Below are positions 39,116-50,600 of a stretch of 64,000 nucleotides of DNA, piece after piece. The position numbers and the translations under genes are program-made. Under the pieces are notes generated by a model, which was not told the DNA's origin, ran no database searches, and was given only the letters and a program-made list of their open reading frames with translations. Numbering within the stretch: the stretch's first letter is position 1; each line of letters opens with the position of its first letter. The stretch comes from Typha latifolia (lineage: Eukaryota > Streptophyta > Magnoliopsida > Poales > Typhaceae): contig CM034100.1 in NCBI GenBank assembly GCA_019914945.1, positions 2,617,209 to 2,681,208 on the forward strand, given 5' to 3'.

Positions 39116-42100
39116 CTACTGCTGCTTATGCTTTAAAACCCCTGCACGACAAGGGTGAAATAATACATGCATACATAGAAGCCAACAAGGAAGATGGACG
39201 AGAAGAAGGTACAAATATGTGGCACTGTTCCATGACCATAGGAACTCCATCCATTCCCAAAAATCTCCAACGCTCACCTTCGCAAAACCTTCAGATAAAC
39301 CTCTTGCTATCAGCAGTGCAATTGGTGGGAATCCCAGCACAGCCAAAGCTACATTACAAGATAGCAATGCCGCTCGAATGCACATATTTATCTTCATCTC
39401 AGCCTTCAGAGGCCTTGAAAATAAGCACATCGGAACCACAAGCATAGCTCCCATCTGAGCAGTTGAGAAATTGATGATTGACATAAGGCCCAAGCCAATA
39501 GATGCAGCAGCAACTGTCACAGCCTTCAGAAGTTCCCAGTCAACACTGGGAGAACAAGAGGAACCAGAGAGAGGATACAAAACTGCAAGGGTGAAGATGG
39601 ATAATGCAACCCACACCAACATACTGATTGTGGATGTCAAGTTGGGAACATTTGAGATGTAATATGGTAGCAATGAGACAATCACTGCCCATAGGTGGAT
39701 AATAAATACTACTTTTGCAGCTTGAAGCCATCTCCATGATCCAAAAGCAATCTCCGATTCTTCAGTATTGGTATCACTGCATTCTTGAGCACCGTCATCT
39801 GTTGGAACTTCCTGTTTTTTAGTACTAGAGAATAGAGCAGCAGCAACGATGGGAAGGGGAGAAATAAGCAGTGCAAATGCAATCATATATACACCAACTG
39901 AAACAAATTTGTTTGGAGCTGTTAGGAAGTAGAGGAAAAACGATTGATGGAACTTCTCAAGGAGGTTGTTCACTGAACGCACGACTCCTTCAATCAACCT
40001 GCATTAAAGCATTTTCATGGATGCTATCAGAGTATTTACAGGCCTAAGAACATTCCAGTGTCTTTGCTGCAATATAGAATGCCTACATAGCAAGACTATT
40101 TGTTATGCTATATACCTAAGGCCTACTGGTTTATTGCAGTGGATCTTAGTTTGGAGTTTGGACAACTACAAATGGCAGACCAGCCATTCCTGACTAGGAG
40201 TGGCAGGACCACCTACAAAAATGATCCAGAATTGACCAAATTTCTCAGGCGATATCTAATGCCGAATTTCATCGATTAATGTTATCTTAATATTAGTATA
40301 TAACTTCTTATTGATGAAACTTTTCAAAATTTTTATTACTTGGTACTTCAAAAAATTAAAAAACTGAAACTCTTGTCATTGATCGGTTAATCTTTGTGTT
40401 ATTTTATTGAAACACAGGTACCATCAATTCTATTTCATTTGCTAGTCAGCACCTTGCTGCATACAAGTGCCATTTTGGTACCAGGCGCCTTGCTTCTTTA
40501 AGTGTGTACTTAGTGCCTACTTCCTAGTGCCTTAGATAGTGTTTAATCCCATAGGGATTCCAACTATAAAGTCTCGTACAACAAAAACATAAGAAATAAG
40601 AAGTGAATGGACACAAACCTGCCACTCCTTAAAAGGAATGCAGATTGGGCATTCTCATTTTTTGGATAAAATTTGGGTGAAAGCTCAAGAGTGACCGCAT
40701 CGACCTGGTAGTCACGAAAAGCACCATGTGGCCCAGTGGGGACACCAAGAGCCTGAAAGCAATGAAAAGCACAACAGATAAGCTTGATAAAAGAACCAAA
40801 TAATTTCACATAGTAACATATAGCATCTGACATCTCAATCACCTGATAATACATAGAGCTTGCAAGGGTAGCAGTTCCTTCAACATACTCAGCACTAGTA
40901 ACATCCAACTTCCATTTTGGATTTAAACTTTTAGCAAATCTGCCAAAGCGTTCCAGTATTTCACCAGCAAACTTGAGCCATGAAGAATTCAGTAAGGTAC
41001 CAATTATCCCAATTTTTACACGCATACCTTGTCTATGAACTGCCAAATAATGCACAATGTTGAGAAGGTCTAAATTTGGCATTTGGCCATTAGATGCTTC
41101 TGCAAAGATGGTAAGGCCCTCTCTTCCATCCTTTTCTTTATTATCTGTTACCTTAAATACAACAGCGGCACCCATAGTTCCAGCACGTTTAAAAACTTTA
41201 GTATCTTTCTCCTTTACTGTAATGTGATCCCAGTGATCATCAGTAACACTTGGATAGCACACGCTGGTATCCAAATTTCCTGAATTAAGCCCAAAAGTAG
41301 GATTATGATAGTCATTCAACCACGAAGAAACTGAGGTATACTCTCCAAATCGTGAATCAGCAGCTAGCCACACAATATCTTTTGCCAACCATGCAGCTCG
41401 ACTAAGAAGGGAGAAAATAGAGAAAGCAAGGCCGAGCGATAATGCTTCAGTTGGTTCAATCTTCTGTGAATTGTAGGGACTCACCAAGACAATCGCTTCT
41501 TTTCCATCACCACGAGGGGCTCGTATAATGCCAACAGAATTCACACCAAAGGATCTGGAGCTTTTGTTATTTTCTGTTATCCCAGTATTAGGCATGGGTG
41601 AGAAGAAATACAGAGGGTGGAAATAATTAATGTGAGGCAGGAACTTGTGGTTATATACTTCAGCACCGACATCTGCCATTCGCTGCCCAATGAATTTTGG
41701 TACTTCTCTGTTATATTCACAAATATTAAGATCCACAGCTATCTTATAGATAACTTGTTAAAAACAAAAAATTAGGATAAAATCACAAAACACAAATCTA
41801 ATCCCAAACAAAGAAATGTATTGTAGTTTGCCAAGAATGAAATGCCTATACCAGTTTGCTCACCTAGAGAAGCATAATTTCTTAATCAGTATCCAAACAT
41901 GAGCCAGTCGATTTAGAAGAAGTTACAAGGCATGATTTGGACAACAAATTTGCTGAAACTATAGGGTGATAAATGACTCATCTAATAAAAAAATAGGGTG
42001 ATAAATGCAAAATTTTCCAATATTTAAAAGATTCTTCATCCCTTAACGCTAACAAGAATCTGGAGTTCAAATTTTTTGAAAGCACTATAACTTGAGATAA

Positions 42101-43445
42101 TATACTTCTGGCAACAAGCAAGTACATGAGTCAATTTGGATTAAGAAGCGAGCAATAGTGTGCATTATTAGATTAAGAAAAGAAAATGGAAATTTTCTGT
42201 TAAAATCAGGCAAATGGAAGAGAGCCAATGAAGGCAGGTATGCTGACATCATTTTGGAGATGCTCATCTTCTGTAACAGATCTGGATGACTCAACATCCT
42301 AAAATCTAAACCACAAAACCAAAGGAGCATCAAGAGGGAACATCTTGTCATAATGAAACTAGCAAAGTTACACAGGAACCAGAAAAGAGAGGGAGGGAGG
42401 GTGAGAGAGAGAGAGAGACGACATACAATTTACATCGTGACTAACAAGTAACATCTGAAAAAAGTTCATGCATAAAGAAAGACAAACAGGAGTCCAGTAA
42501 ACATACATTCCAGCTCCTTCTTTCTCAGTTTGTTTGCTAATGATATCCCTAACAAACTGGTTAGCTTCCATGACATCCTGAGCTGAAAATGCTGGGGTAG
42601 CTGACCCTGTTAGCAGAACTTTCACTTGGTCAAATTTCACACAAATGAAGATTGCCAGGAAGTTCTTGGCCTTAGGCAATTACAGACACTCCAGGACTAA
42701 GATTGCATAATTTAAAAAATCGTAAAGTACTCCTATACTTCCATCAAAGTAGATCATTTCAGAAAGAGTCATATTAGCCAAAATGGAAAGAAAATAGCCA
42801 AATGACTTCCATTCCAGGTAAAATATTGTAAACTAAAGACTCCCATAAGCTGACCATGCTAGACTATGCAAAGAGAAAGTGGTTCCTTTCATTAAAATTG
42901 TTTCTGTATCGCTGAGAATCTAATTCCATATCGAAGTTGAGCTTAGATTTTTATAGAGCTATAATCCAAAGTACTCTAGAGGAACACAATAGACTGCTTT
43001 TGGGTGCGGTGCACTCTTACAAATTTCTAGTCGAAATTAAATGCAGAACTGATAATTGCAAATCCTACAGAATAACGCTATAGAAACCGAACCAAACGCA
43101 AAAATAGAAAAACTTTGAGAAGTAACCTGGCATGAGAGCATTCTCGGAGATGTAAGTATTCTTGGCCAAGAGGGGAAGCAGGAGAAGAGCTACAAACCCC
43201 GCGACGCAGCACACCACGCTAGTTATTCCAACAATTTGCGAAGAACAATGAGTCAAAACAATAGCACGCAAAGAAACCCTAGTCTCAGATCCCAAGCAAT
43301 AAAGGATACAAGTCCGAAGGCGGAGATAGAATCAGTACCTGACGAGCACACTGTGAGAGACGAGGAATGCACCGACGCGAACGATGAGTCGAGATCTAGC
43401 CGCCGTCTTCTTGGGCTTCTCCTCTTCCTTCGTCTCCACCGCCAT
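39116..43445 (-). CDS. GAA1: GPI transamidase subunit GAA1 (GPAA1)
   Basis: Subunit of the ER-membrane complex that attaches GPI anchors to proteins. GAA1 belongs to an M28-peptidase-like fold and helps join anchor and substrate. Six exons (43445-43339, 43218-43127, 42606-42507, 41707-40843, 40752-40619, 39998-39116) join in frame to 726 residues, slightly longer than the Arabidopsis protein. A cytosolic Lys/Glu-rich N-terminus precedes the first membrane segment (VAGFVALLLLPLLA) and the diagnostic KNTYISENALMPG. A large luminal domain follows (GIIRAPRGDGKEAIVLV, WLAKDIVWLAADSR, EASNGQMPNLDL, GVPTGPHGAFRDYQVDA), then several C-terminal membrane spans. The last residues KHKQQ fit a KxKxx ER-retrieval signal. 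The 5' end of exon 4 (AG|AGAAGTACC) was chosen by phase and homology. Confidence 0.95.
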
Positions 43446-43797
43446 GGCTCGTCGCCTCTTCTCCAACACTGGGACGAGCTCAGCGTTGTGCGCGCTTTCA
43501 CTTCGTTAGATTAAATGGGCCTGGGCCCTAATTACCCTGTTAGCCTTCGGCCCAATCTAGCTCATAACAGAGACTCCCTGATTTGGGCTGGGCTCATTTG
43601 TAATTTGATCTCAATGAATTGGGCTTTCAGTAATTAGACCCCCTTATTTATCTTCTTGTGTGAATCCCTCAGTTAATTTATGCATTCGGAGAACTGTTGT
43701 GCTCTTATTATATTAAAATAAAATTAAAAAAAAACCAAGGGTAAGATAGTCATTTAATAATTTAAATTAGAAAATGTGAAGTTGAAGAGAATTTTTT

Positions 43798-44340
43798 GGG
43801 GTAAATTACAAATTTTCTGTGTATAATTATGCCTAGAATCAAACTATCATTGTTGAACATTCATTTGTATCATTTTCCACCCACTTAGCTTAAATTAATA
43901 TGAAACTATTAAATTAAATTATTATTTTTTAAAATTAAATTAAAATTTCACCCCATTCTGAATATAAAATTGCCTTATTCTATTAAATTTACTCATCATA
44001 TTATTTAAAATTCAAACCAAAATATATTTTCAGCTTATTCCATCTTCTCTAATCTAATATTACAAGCTTCGAAACTTAGTTATTATCTAATTATTATGAT
44101 GTACCTCTCTTTAAATATATAATCATGAAAGAACAAATTTCAATCATCTTTAAAATATAGATAAAAATTCATATTTGCTTAAACAATAAAAGTATCAATA
44201 ACATAAGGGTACGATGGGAATTTACACTTTTAGTTAGTTTGAATGAACAAAAATTGAATGGTCTATAGATGATACAAATAAAAATTCATACAAATTTTAA
44301 TTTTAGGCATAACTATAGGGATAATTTGAAAGGGACAGTT
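43798..44340. mobile_element. MITE-like terminal-inverted-repeat element
   Basis: The left arm (43800-43842, with ATTATGCCTAGAATCAAA) and right arm (44294-44335, with TTTAATTTTAGGCATAACTA) are imperfect inverted repeats of about 40 bp. Pairing resumes further inward (ATTTGTATCAT on the left against ATGATACAAAT on the right), giving arms near 80 bp. The 540-bp AT-rich body has no open frame, as expected of a non-autonomous transposon. The target-site duplication was not resolved, so the superfamily is unassigned. Confidence 0.65.
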
Positions 44341-46509
44341 AATAAGTGATAAATTAAACTATATTTATGAGCACATTTTATATCAAACTTATCGTCTTGG
44401 CTCTTAATGGGGAGTAGGTAGATTTCATAATTGTGGGATTATACAATTATATGACCATGACCCTAGAATTAAAGTATATATAAATTAGCACCTAGATTTG
44501 CAACCCCATACTTCTCTCTATCAGTGAGACATTAGAGATATCAAAATAGCTGAACAAATCTAGATATTTAAGTTTGTGACATCTTTGTAAGTTCTAATTG
44601 CTGGACTAGAAGATTGAGACAGCTTGTTTATAGCAAGGAAGACTGCAGTATGAGGATATGAGGAAGTTGAGGGGATTATTCGTCGCAGTCGGTGGGAAAT
44701 TTCACTTGTTATGAAAGCCTCCTTTGACGACTACTTTAATTACAAGCACTAATCTTATCCCATGAGATTAGATGAACTCCATGCTATCTTCTTAAAGCTA
44801 TCTCCCCCTTGCATTTAATTTTAGCAAATTAATTTAAATCATCTCTCCATACTATTGGGTTGCTATGCTAGAAAAAAAGGTCACATAGAATTGGGGGTTA
44901 TGAATTTATGATCAATCTCTCCCTCACTATTGGATGGGCATCATATCTGGCCAGTTGCCCTTCTCCAATCCACTTAATTGCTTGATGTGATACATGATTC
45001 ATTTGAAAAAAAGCCTTTTTGTATATGGCAACTGATAAAACTTTGTTATATGTCATCAGTTCACATAATAATTAAGAGTATATAGTTTTGCAATTATAAA
45101 ATAAGAGTATTAGACAACAGAGCTTTTGCACCATCCTCGGATAATCTTAATAAATAAATACCAATAAGATTCGAAGGATTATATATTAGTTTGAAAGACT
45201 TGCAGTCCAGTGTATGTATGTATTATTCTTGAGAACATAAGAAAATTGCATCAGCTTTTCATTAAACTATGGACCACTAGGGAAAAGATCCTTTCACATC
45301 ATAAAAATAAACAAAGATGCATATAATGTTATAATATTCTCCTAACCCTGGGATAAGGCTTACTTGGTGGACCCAACTGTTGACCGATAAATATATCGAA
45401 CCTGACCTACCTTATTCGAGTATAAATCCCCGGGGTGAGAATAAGGGAGGGGAGGGGGCGGTGAGTGAGGGTAGATTGGTAATTTTGGTTGTTTCCGCAC
45501 CTCGGATCGCCCAATTCCGAGAAGTCGAAAGGATGTGTGGGCACAACTAATTCCGGTTGTCTCCCTAGATTCCAGGGATAGTGCCCAAAATCTCATAAAT
45601 GTCTGTGCTGTCCTTACTGCCCCTGGAAATGGTTTTATTGACGGAAGTGCCACTAGGATTATGAGAAGAATAACTAGTTTGATATATTTTTTTTGGTTAT
45701 TTGATTATTTCAGAAAGGAAATTAATTGGGCCCCACCGAAGGAGTGTCATTCCTTTAATGAGTAGTTTAATTAATAAATGAAAAGATTACGGTACAGGTA
45801 ACTATTCAAATAGGGGTGGTTTGGTCAATGGACCAGGGATTATTCCACCGACCAAATCTAACTCCGTTTAAGGAGCGAAAAAAAGTTAATCTACAAGTAA
45901 TCCATCTTGGTTAGGGCGAATAAGACACTTATCCTATTCGGAAGATAAAATCTTTGCATCATAAACACTTTTTATTTAATTATTTTAATCCTGGTTTGGG
46001 CTCAATTATTGATGATAACGATGGGGATAAAACTATCCCAATCTCTTTCGTCTTACAACTGTCCCACATCCTTCTAACGAGCGTCACGTTTTCTATTCCA
46101 GGACAGCCCACATGAGGACAAGCCAACTCCAGCCAGATCTCGAACCCACGGGAGTCCTGAACTCGTAATTGTGTCCAATTCCGAGGGGTTTTTGTGCGAA
46201 GCCGCGAGATCTGCTCGACTCTTGCAAGCTACAACCACTCCCTTGCCCCCAAAAGACGGAATAAAATTGCCCCGCTCATGAACTCGGTCTCCCAGAAAGC
46301 AAAGAATAACTTCCCAGCAAGCGAACAAAATAAGGGGTTCGTTTTTGCAAGTCGCCGCCTGTGCTTTAGGATTATTGCGGGAATAGGAGTAGGGGGTTTA
46401 CGAATATGTCGCGAAAAGGAAGATATGTTTTGTAATAATAGTAAAATGTAGGCGGTGATATGTAAAAGAAGAACAAACAAACGAAGCAACTAATGAGAGA
46501 AGTGAAGCT

Positions 46510-46511
<2 letters not shown>

Positions 46512-46558
<47 letters not shown>
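46512..46558. repeat. (GA)n microsatellite in the MYBC1 5' region
   Basis: More than 20 uninterrupted GA units about 190 bp upstream of the MYBC1 ATG, probably in the 5' UTR or core promoter. GA/CT repeats are frequent at plant promoters and can bind BPC/GAGA-type factors. Function here is untested. Confidence 0.9.
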
Positions 46559-46747
46559 AGAAGAGACCAAAACAAAAAAGAGAACGATCCACCTCGAATC
46601 CCTCTCCCCTCTTCTTCTCTCTCTCACTAACTCACCACCACTACCGCCACTACCACCAGCACCATCTCAAAAGTTATTCTAGTGAGGGAAAAGTCGGAAT
46701 AGAGAAGTGGAATAGTGGAGGAATAGAGGAGGAGGAGGAGGAGGAGG

Positions 46748-47686
46748 ATGAGGGAAGAGGAGGAGCCGAACTGGTTCGCGCGGTGGGAGGAGCAGCTGCC
46801 GACACCCGAGGAGCTCACCCCTCTTTCCCAAACCCTCATCACCCCCGACCTCGCCCTTGCCTTCGACATCCCAAACCCTAACCCTAACCCTAGCCCCGCC
46901 GATCCCTCGCCGCACCACAGCCACCATAACCACCACCATCAACCCCCTCCTCCGCCGCCTCCGCCGGACTTCGACTCCGGCGACCTCACCGGAGGAGGTG
47001 GCGCAGGATCCGGCGGCGAGCCGGCGAGGACCCTGAAGCGGCCGCGGTTGGTGTGGACGCCGCAGCTACACAAGCGTTTCGTCGACGCCGTCGCACACCT
47101 TGGGATCAAGAACGCCGTCCCCAAGACTATAATGCAGCTCATGAGCGTCGACGGTCTTACCCGAGAAAACGTCGCCAGCCACCTCCAGAAGTACCGCCTT
47201 TACCTTAAACGGATGCAGGGTCTCAGCTCCTCCGGTGGCGGAGGCGCCGCCGCCGCCGGAGACGCCGCCACCGAGCAGCTGTTCGCCTCCGGGCCGGTGC
47301 CGCACCATTTCCTCTCCGGGCGCGGGGCCGGGGGATCAGAGCCATACATGCCGTTCGTGCCAGTGGCGGCGTTGCAGCACCACCAGCAGATCGGTGCGGC
47401 GGCCGCGGCAATGCAGCAGCAGCAGCAGCAGCTGTATCACCATCAGAGACAATTAGGGCAATTCGGAGGGTCGCCGGCCGGCAACGGCGCCGTGGGGTTT
47501 GACCATGGATTCTTGAGCCGGTCGGTGCCTTTGCCGGGGATGCATCGGATGGTCGGTCCGCCAGTGGGTGGGCTGGTGACCCCACCACAGATGCAGCCTA
47601 CGTATGCCGATGATTTGGAGTCTGGCGGTAGGGGAGGAGAGGGTGGAAGGAGGGTTCTAACTCTTTTCCCCACAGGGGATGACTAG
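46748..47686 (+). CDS. MYBC1: MYBC1-type GARP (single MYB-like repeat) transcription factor
   Basis: Nuclear DNA-binding protein of 312 residues in one uninterrupted coding exon. The N-terminal signature [20 protein letters not shown] with [14 protein letters not shown] (residues 1-39) is shared with Arabidopsis MYBC1 and its paralogues, and more weakly with LUX/PCL1. The GARP domain (about 95-153) contains [19 protein letters not shown] and ends [10 protein letters not shown]. Low-complexity His/Pro, Gly/Ala and polyglutamine stretches flank it (Q run near residues 221-226). The C-terminus LTLFPTGDD resembles the MYBC1 end. MYBC1 is reported as a freezing-tolerance regulator. LUX relatives work in the circadian evening complex, but the short N-terminus argues for the MYBC1 branch. 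CAG|GTATAT directly after the stop suggests a 3'-UTR intron. Confidence 0.93.
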   Translation: MREEEEPNWFARWEEQLPTPEELTPLSQTLITPDLALAFDIPNPNPNPSPADPSPHHSHHNHHHQPPPPPPPPDFDSGDLTGGGGAGSGGEPARTLKRPRLVWTPQLHKRFVDAVAHLGIKNAVPKTIMQLMSVDGLTRENVASHLQKYRLYLKRMQGLSSSGGGGAAAAGDAATEQLFASGPVPHHFLSGRGAGGSEPYMPFVPVAALQHHQQIGAAAAAMQQQQQQLYHHQRQLGQFGGSPAGNGAVGFDHGFLSRSVPLPGMHRMVGPPVGGLVTPPQMQPTYADDLESGGRGGEGGRRVLTLFPTGDD

Positions 47687-50600
47687 TTCAGGTATATGAT
47701 TTTATCCCCTCTAGTTTTTCTTTCAGCATCTAATTCAATTCTGAGTAGCTCGTTGCCTCTGGAAATTAGCTTGCATACTATTGTAATTAATTGGTCATCT
47801 TTGTTCTGGAGGATTTCCTTTCTTCTAATTCAGTGGGTTCTGCTCATTTCATGGTACTGGACTAGTTGTTGGTGTCAACTGTGACTAAGTTGAGTTGTGG
47901 GTGAACATGGAGGTCGGGTATGGAGGTTGGTAATATCACCAAATAATCGGTAGAAAGATGGAGGAATTCAAGAATATTCCCATGGTAAGTTGCGCTTGTG
48001 TTTCAAATTTTTAAGCCTGTGCTTCAGCAACAAGGAGATCTTGTATGAGAGATTTGTAGAGATTTTTAGCTTATTTTAGTTCTTTTTCTTCCTACTTATT
48101 TACATTATGTTGTGAAGAGCGACTTGATTAGAGTGGTTTCTTGTTGTAGTAGTCATTGTTAAACTAAATGACTTAAAACTTCTGTTTTATGTAGATGAAG
48201 GCATTGTTGAATTATGTCAATATAATATAATTCCCATCAGAATTTCATGCGTACTGTACAATTTCTGAGCTCCCCATGACTTCTCTGTTTATTTTCTGCC
48301 ACAGTTCCTGCTGATCAGTGAAAATTAAATATAGGTTAGGAGCAAAATTTTGATTCCCTAAAACTAATTATAATAGTTGCCCATTTTATATGTGCTTAAA
48401 TTATGATGTTATTGTCCAAATACTATTGCTAATGACAGATTTGTGAAGCAATTGCTCAGGAAAGGCTGCAAATTATCCTCAACTCCAGATAACTGTTAAC
48501 TAATATACCTGAAATGTATGAACACTATATTGGTTATAAGATAATATAGGTGCACTAGCAGCAGATAGCATATGGAGAGAATATGTTCTTCTGAGTTTTA
48601 GTTGACCCTTTCATCCATCTTAAATTTTTCATTGTGTCAAAAATTATAGGTTTTGTTTTATAATATTACCAGATAGTCTCTACAGTTTGAACTTTAACTC
48701 ATGATCAAATATATTATGCTGACTTCTTTCTATTGTTTGAATTGTTAAGTCTCTTTGGGAATCACTTCTGCACTATGTTGTATTGGGGCTGCAATCTAGT
48801 GCAATGGTTATGACTGATGTATCTTATTTCCTTCTTAAACTGCACTCTCCATACAGCTAATGCTTCTACTTCGGTTTTCTTAGTTGATTACTTTCTCCCA
48901 ATATAGTATGCTGCTAGCTCAAAGAGTTGATGATGCAAGTCTTGATTCTAATATGTAGCTTTTTGCTCTTATGCACAATTTTTGGCCAGTCAGGTTGCTC
49001 TTGATTAAAATATGTAGTTTTACTATCTTAAACTACGTCCCTTTATACAGTTCATGCTTCAACTTCATCGTTTATGAACTTGATTACTTTCTGTCAATAA
49101 GTTCTGATGGTAGCTCGAAGAAAAGAATGATGCAATTCTTGATTGTGCTATGTAGCTTTTGGTCATCTGGTCGCTCTTAGGCACAAATTAGGAGTATGAA
49201 GTTAATTATTTTGCTAACACAGTTAACATTCCATTGTTTTTGTGGGCAAAAAACTCCTGTTATAAGCTGGAAAATAGTTGAACTTAGCAGGTAAAGGATT
49301 AGTGTGAGCTTCAATATTTTGTCCGATGTGTTGCACATCCAGTTTACCATCACTCTGCAAGTGATTGCAGTTAAACACATGGTGAGTCAATCCTTGAAAG
49401 GGTAGACGAGCAAGATTTAAATTATTGTGGAATTCATCTTCCATTCAAACAGTTGATTTTGTGTACTGAGTGATGTCCAATGAATGAGAAAGTCATGGCA
49501 TTATGTTTATTGATTGCTCATGCTAATGAGCGTAAGCAGGGAATAAGGTCAACTAACTTTTGATTTCTAGAGAAGTTGCAGTTAGGGGTGCTAAAGATAT
49601 GTGCAGAACAGAAGTAATGTAGTCTTTATCAGGTTACAAACAGTAAAAATTCTGTGTTATATGGTCCATTTTGGTGTCTAGTAACAAGTTATAATAAGTT
49701 GCTACATTAATTCAGCTAAGCTGAATCTTTTCTTCTTTCTTGAATTTTTTTTCTTTTGTTAGTTTAGCATATTGCGAGTATTCTTGGCTGTTCTTATTTT
49801 CTTATCTGAAGAACTGGGTTATTAGTGAAGTTTGGAAAGTTAGTCATTAACTAGAATAACATTTCTATTCTCTTTCTTTCTATCTAGCAGTAGAGCCATT
49901 TTAAAGGTAATCTAGCACATCTCCTTACAGACAACAACAAATCAAAGCTCATTGAAGTTTCTTTAGCATGTATAACAGATCAGCTTATCAGAAGTTAATG
50001 GTAGATAGAAAGAGTGTCTTGTCCACTGATGTCCTGATCAATTTATTGTGGCCTAGCAACAGCATTTAGCTTTCCTTTCAGTTATTTTCTTTCCCTTTGG
50101 CAATTGAATTGTTGGATTGGCATTTTTTACATTTCTGCTGTAATTTATTTTGAGTTACAAGCTAAACTTGTATCTCTTTTGTTAGCCATAATTATATCCG
50201 TGGTTTTTGTAATTAGCAAGGTAATCAAAATATGTTGAATTTGCAAAAGAGTTTAGATTTCATATTTGAGTGTTATCACTAGTGTAGAGAGATAGTCAGC
50301 AAGATATTCGAAAGAAAAGACAATTTCAAGAGCACATTAGGCTGTATTGTGAATTTTTGCAAAAGTCTTGATTTTTCGGCACCTCTTCGGGACGGTGTTA
50401 TTAATTGATTCCTTAGTGGGGGAATTTTACCCATTTATATGCATGCCCTAACAGAATGTTACTGGGTATTCTTGTTAGTTATTTGTTTTATCTTTGTTTA
50501 TGATTATTTTTGGATTAGTTGGTTTTGATGTTTCTTATTTCTCTTATTTTTATTTTAAATGAGAACAAAAAATCTGTGATGCAACTTTTGGATGAGCATA

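Larger units (their letters stand above)
43446..46747. other. Divergent intergenic region between GAA1 and MYBC1
   Basis: Upstream of both the minus-strand GAA1 gene and the plus-strand MYBC1 gene. It holds one clear inverted-repeat element (43798-44340), AT-rich spacer, a more GC-rich block at about 45.4-45.7 kb and 46.0-46.4 kb that yields short frames without protein character, and a GA microsatellite just before the MYBC1 start. Confidence 0.5.

Noticed and set aside
45360..45765. Frames on both strands (97 and 76 codons) in a GC-richer block upstream of MYBC1
   Set aside because: No domain, no conserved motif and no splice context. Two overlapping opposite frames of similar size argue for chance.
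46074..46592. Several overlapping minus-strand frames with Ser-Leu repeats
   Set aside because: Their length comes from the GA microsatellite and GC-rich leader of MYBC1. Composition is repeat-like rather than protein-like.
46870..46895. Interstitial telomeric repeat
   Set aside because: Only three units, in frame as Asn-Pro codons within a disordered protein region. It is noted as a possible telo-box instead.
47066..47673. Long minus-strand frames within MYBC1
   Set aside because: They lie opposite a high-GC coding exon, where stop codons are rare. The plus strand carries a clear GARP domain.
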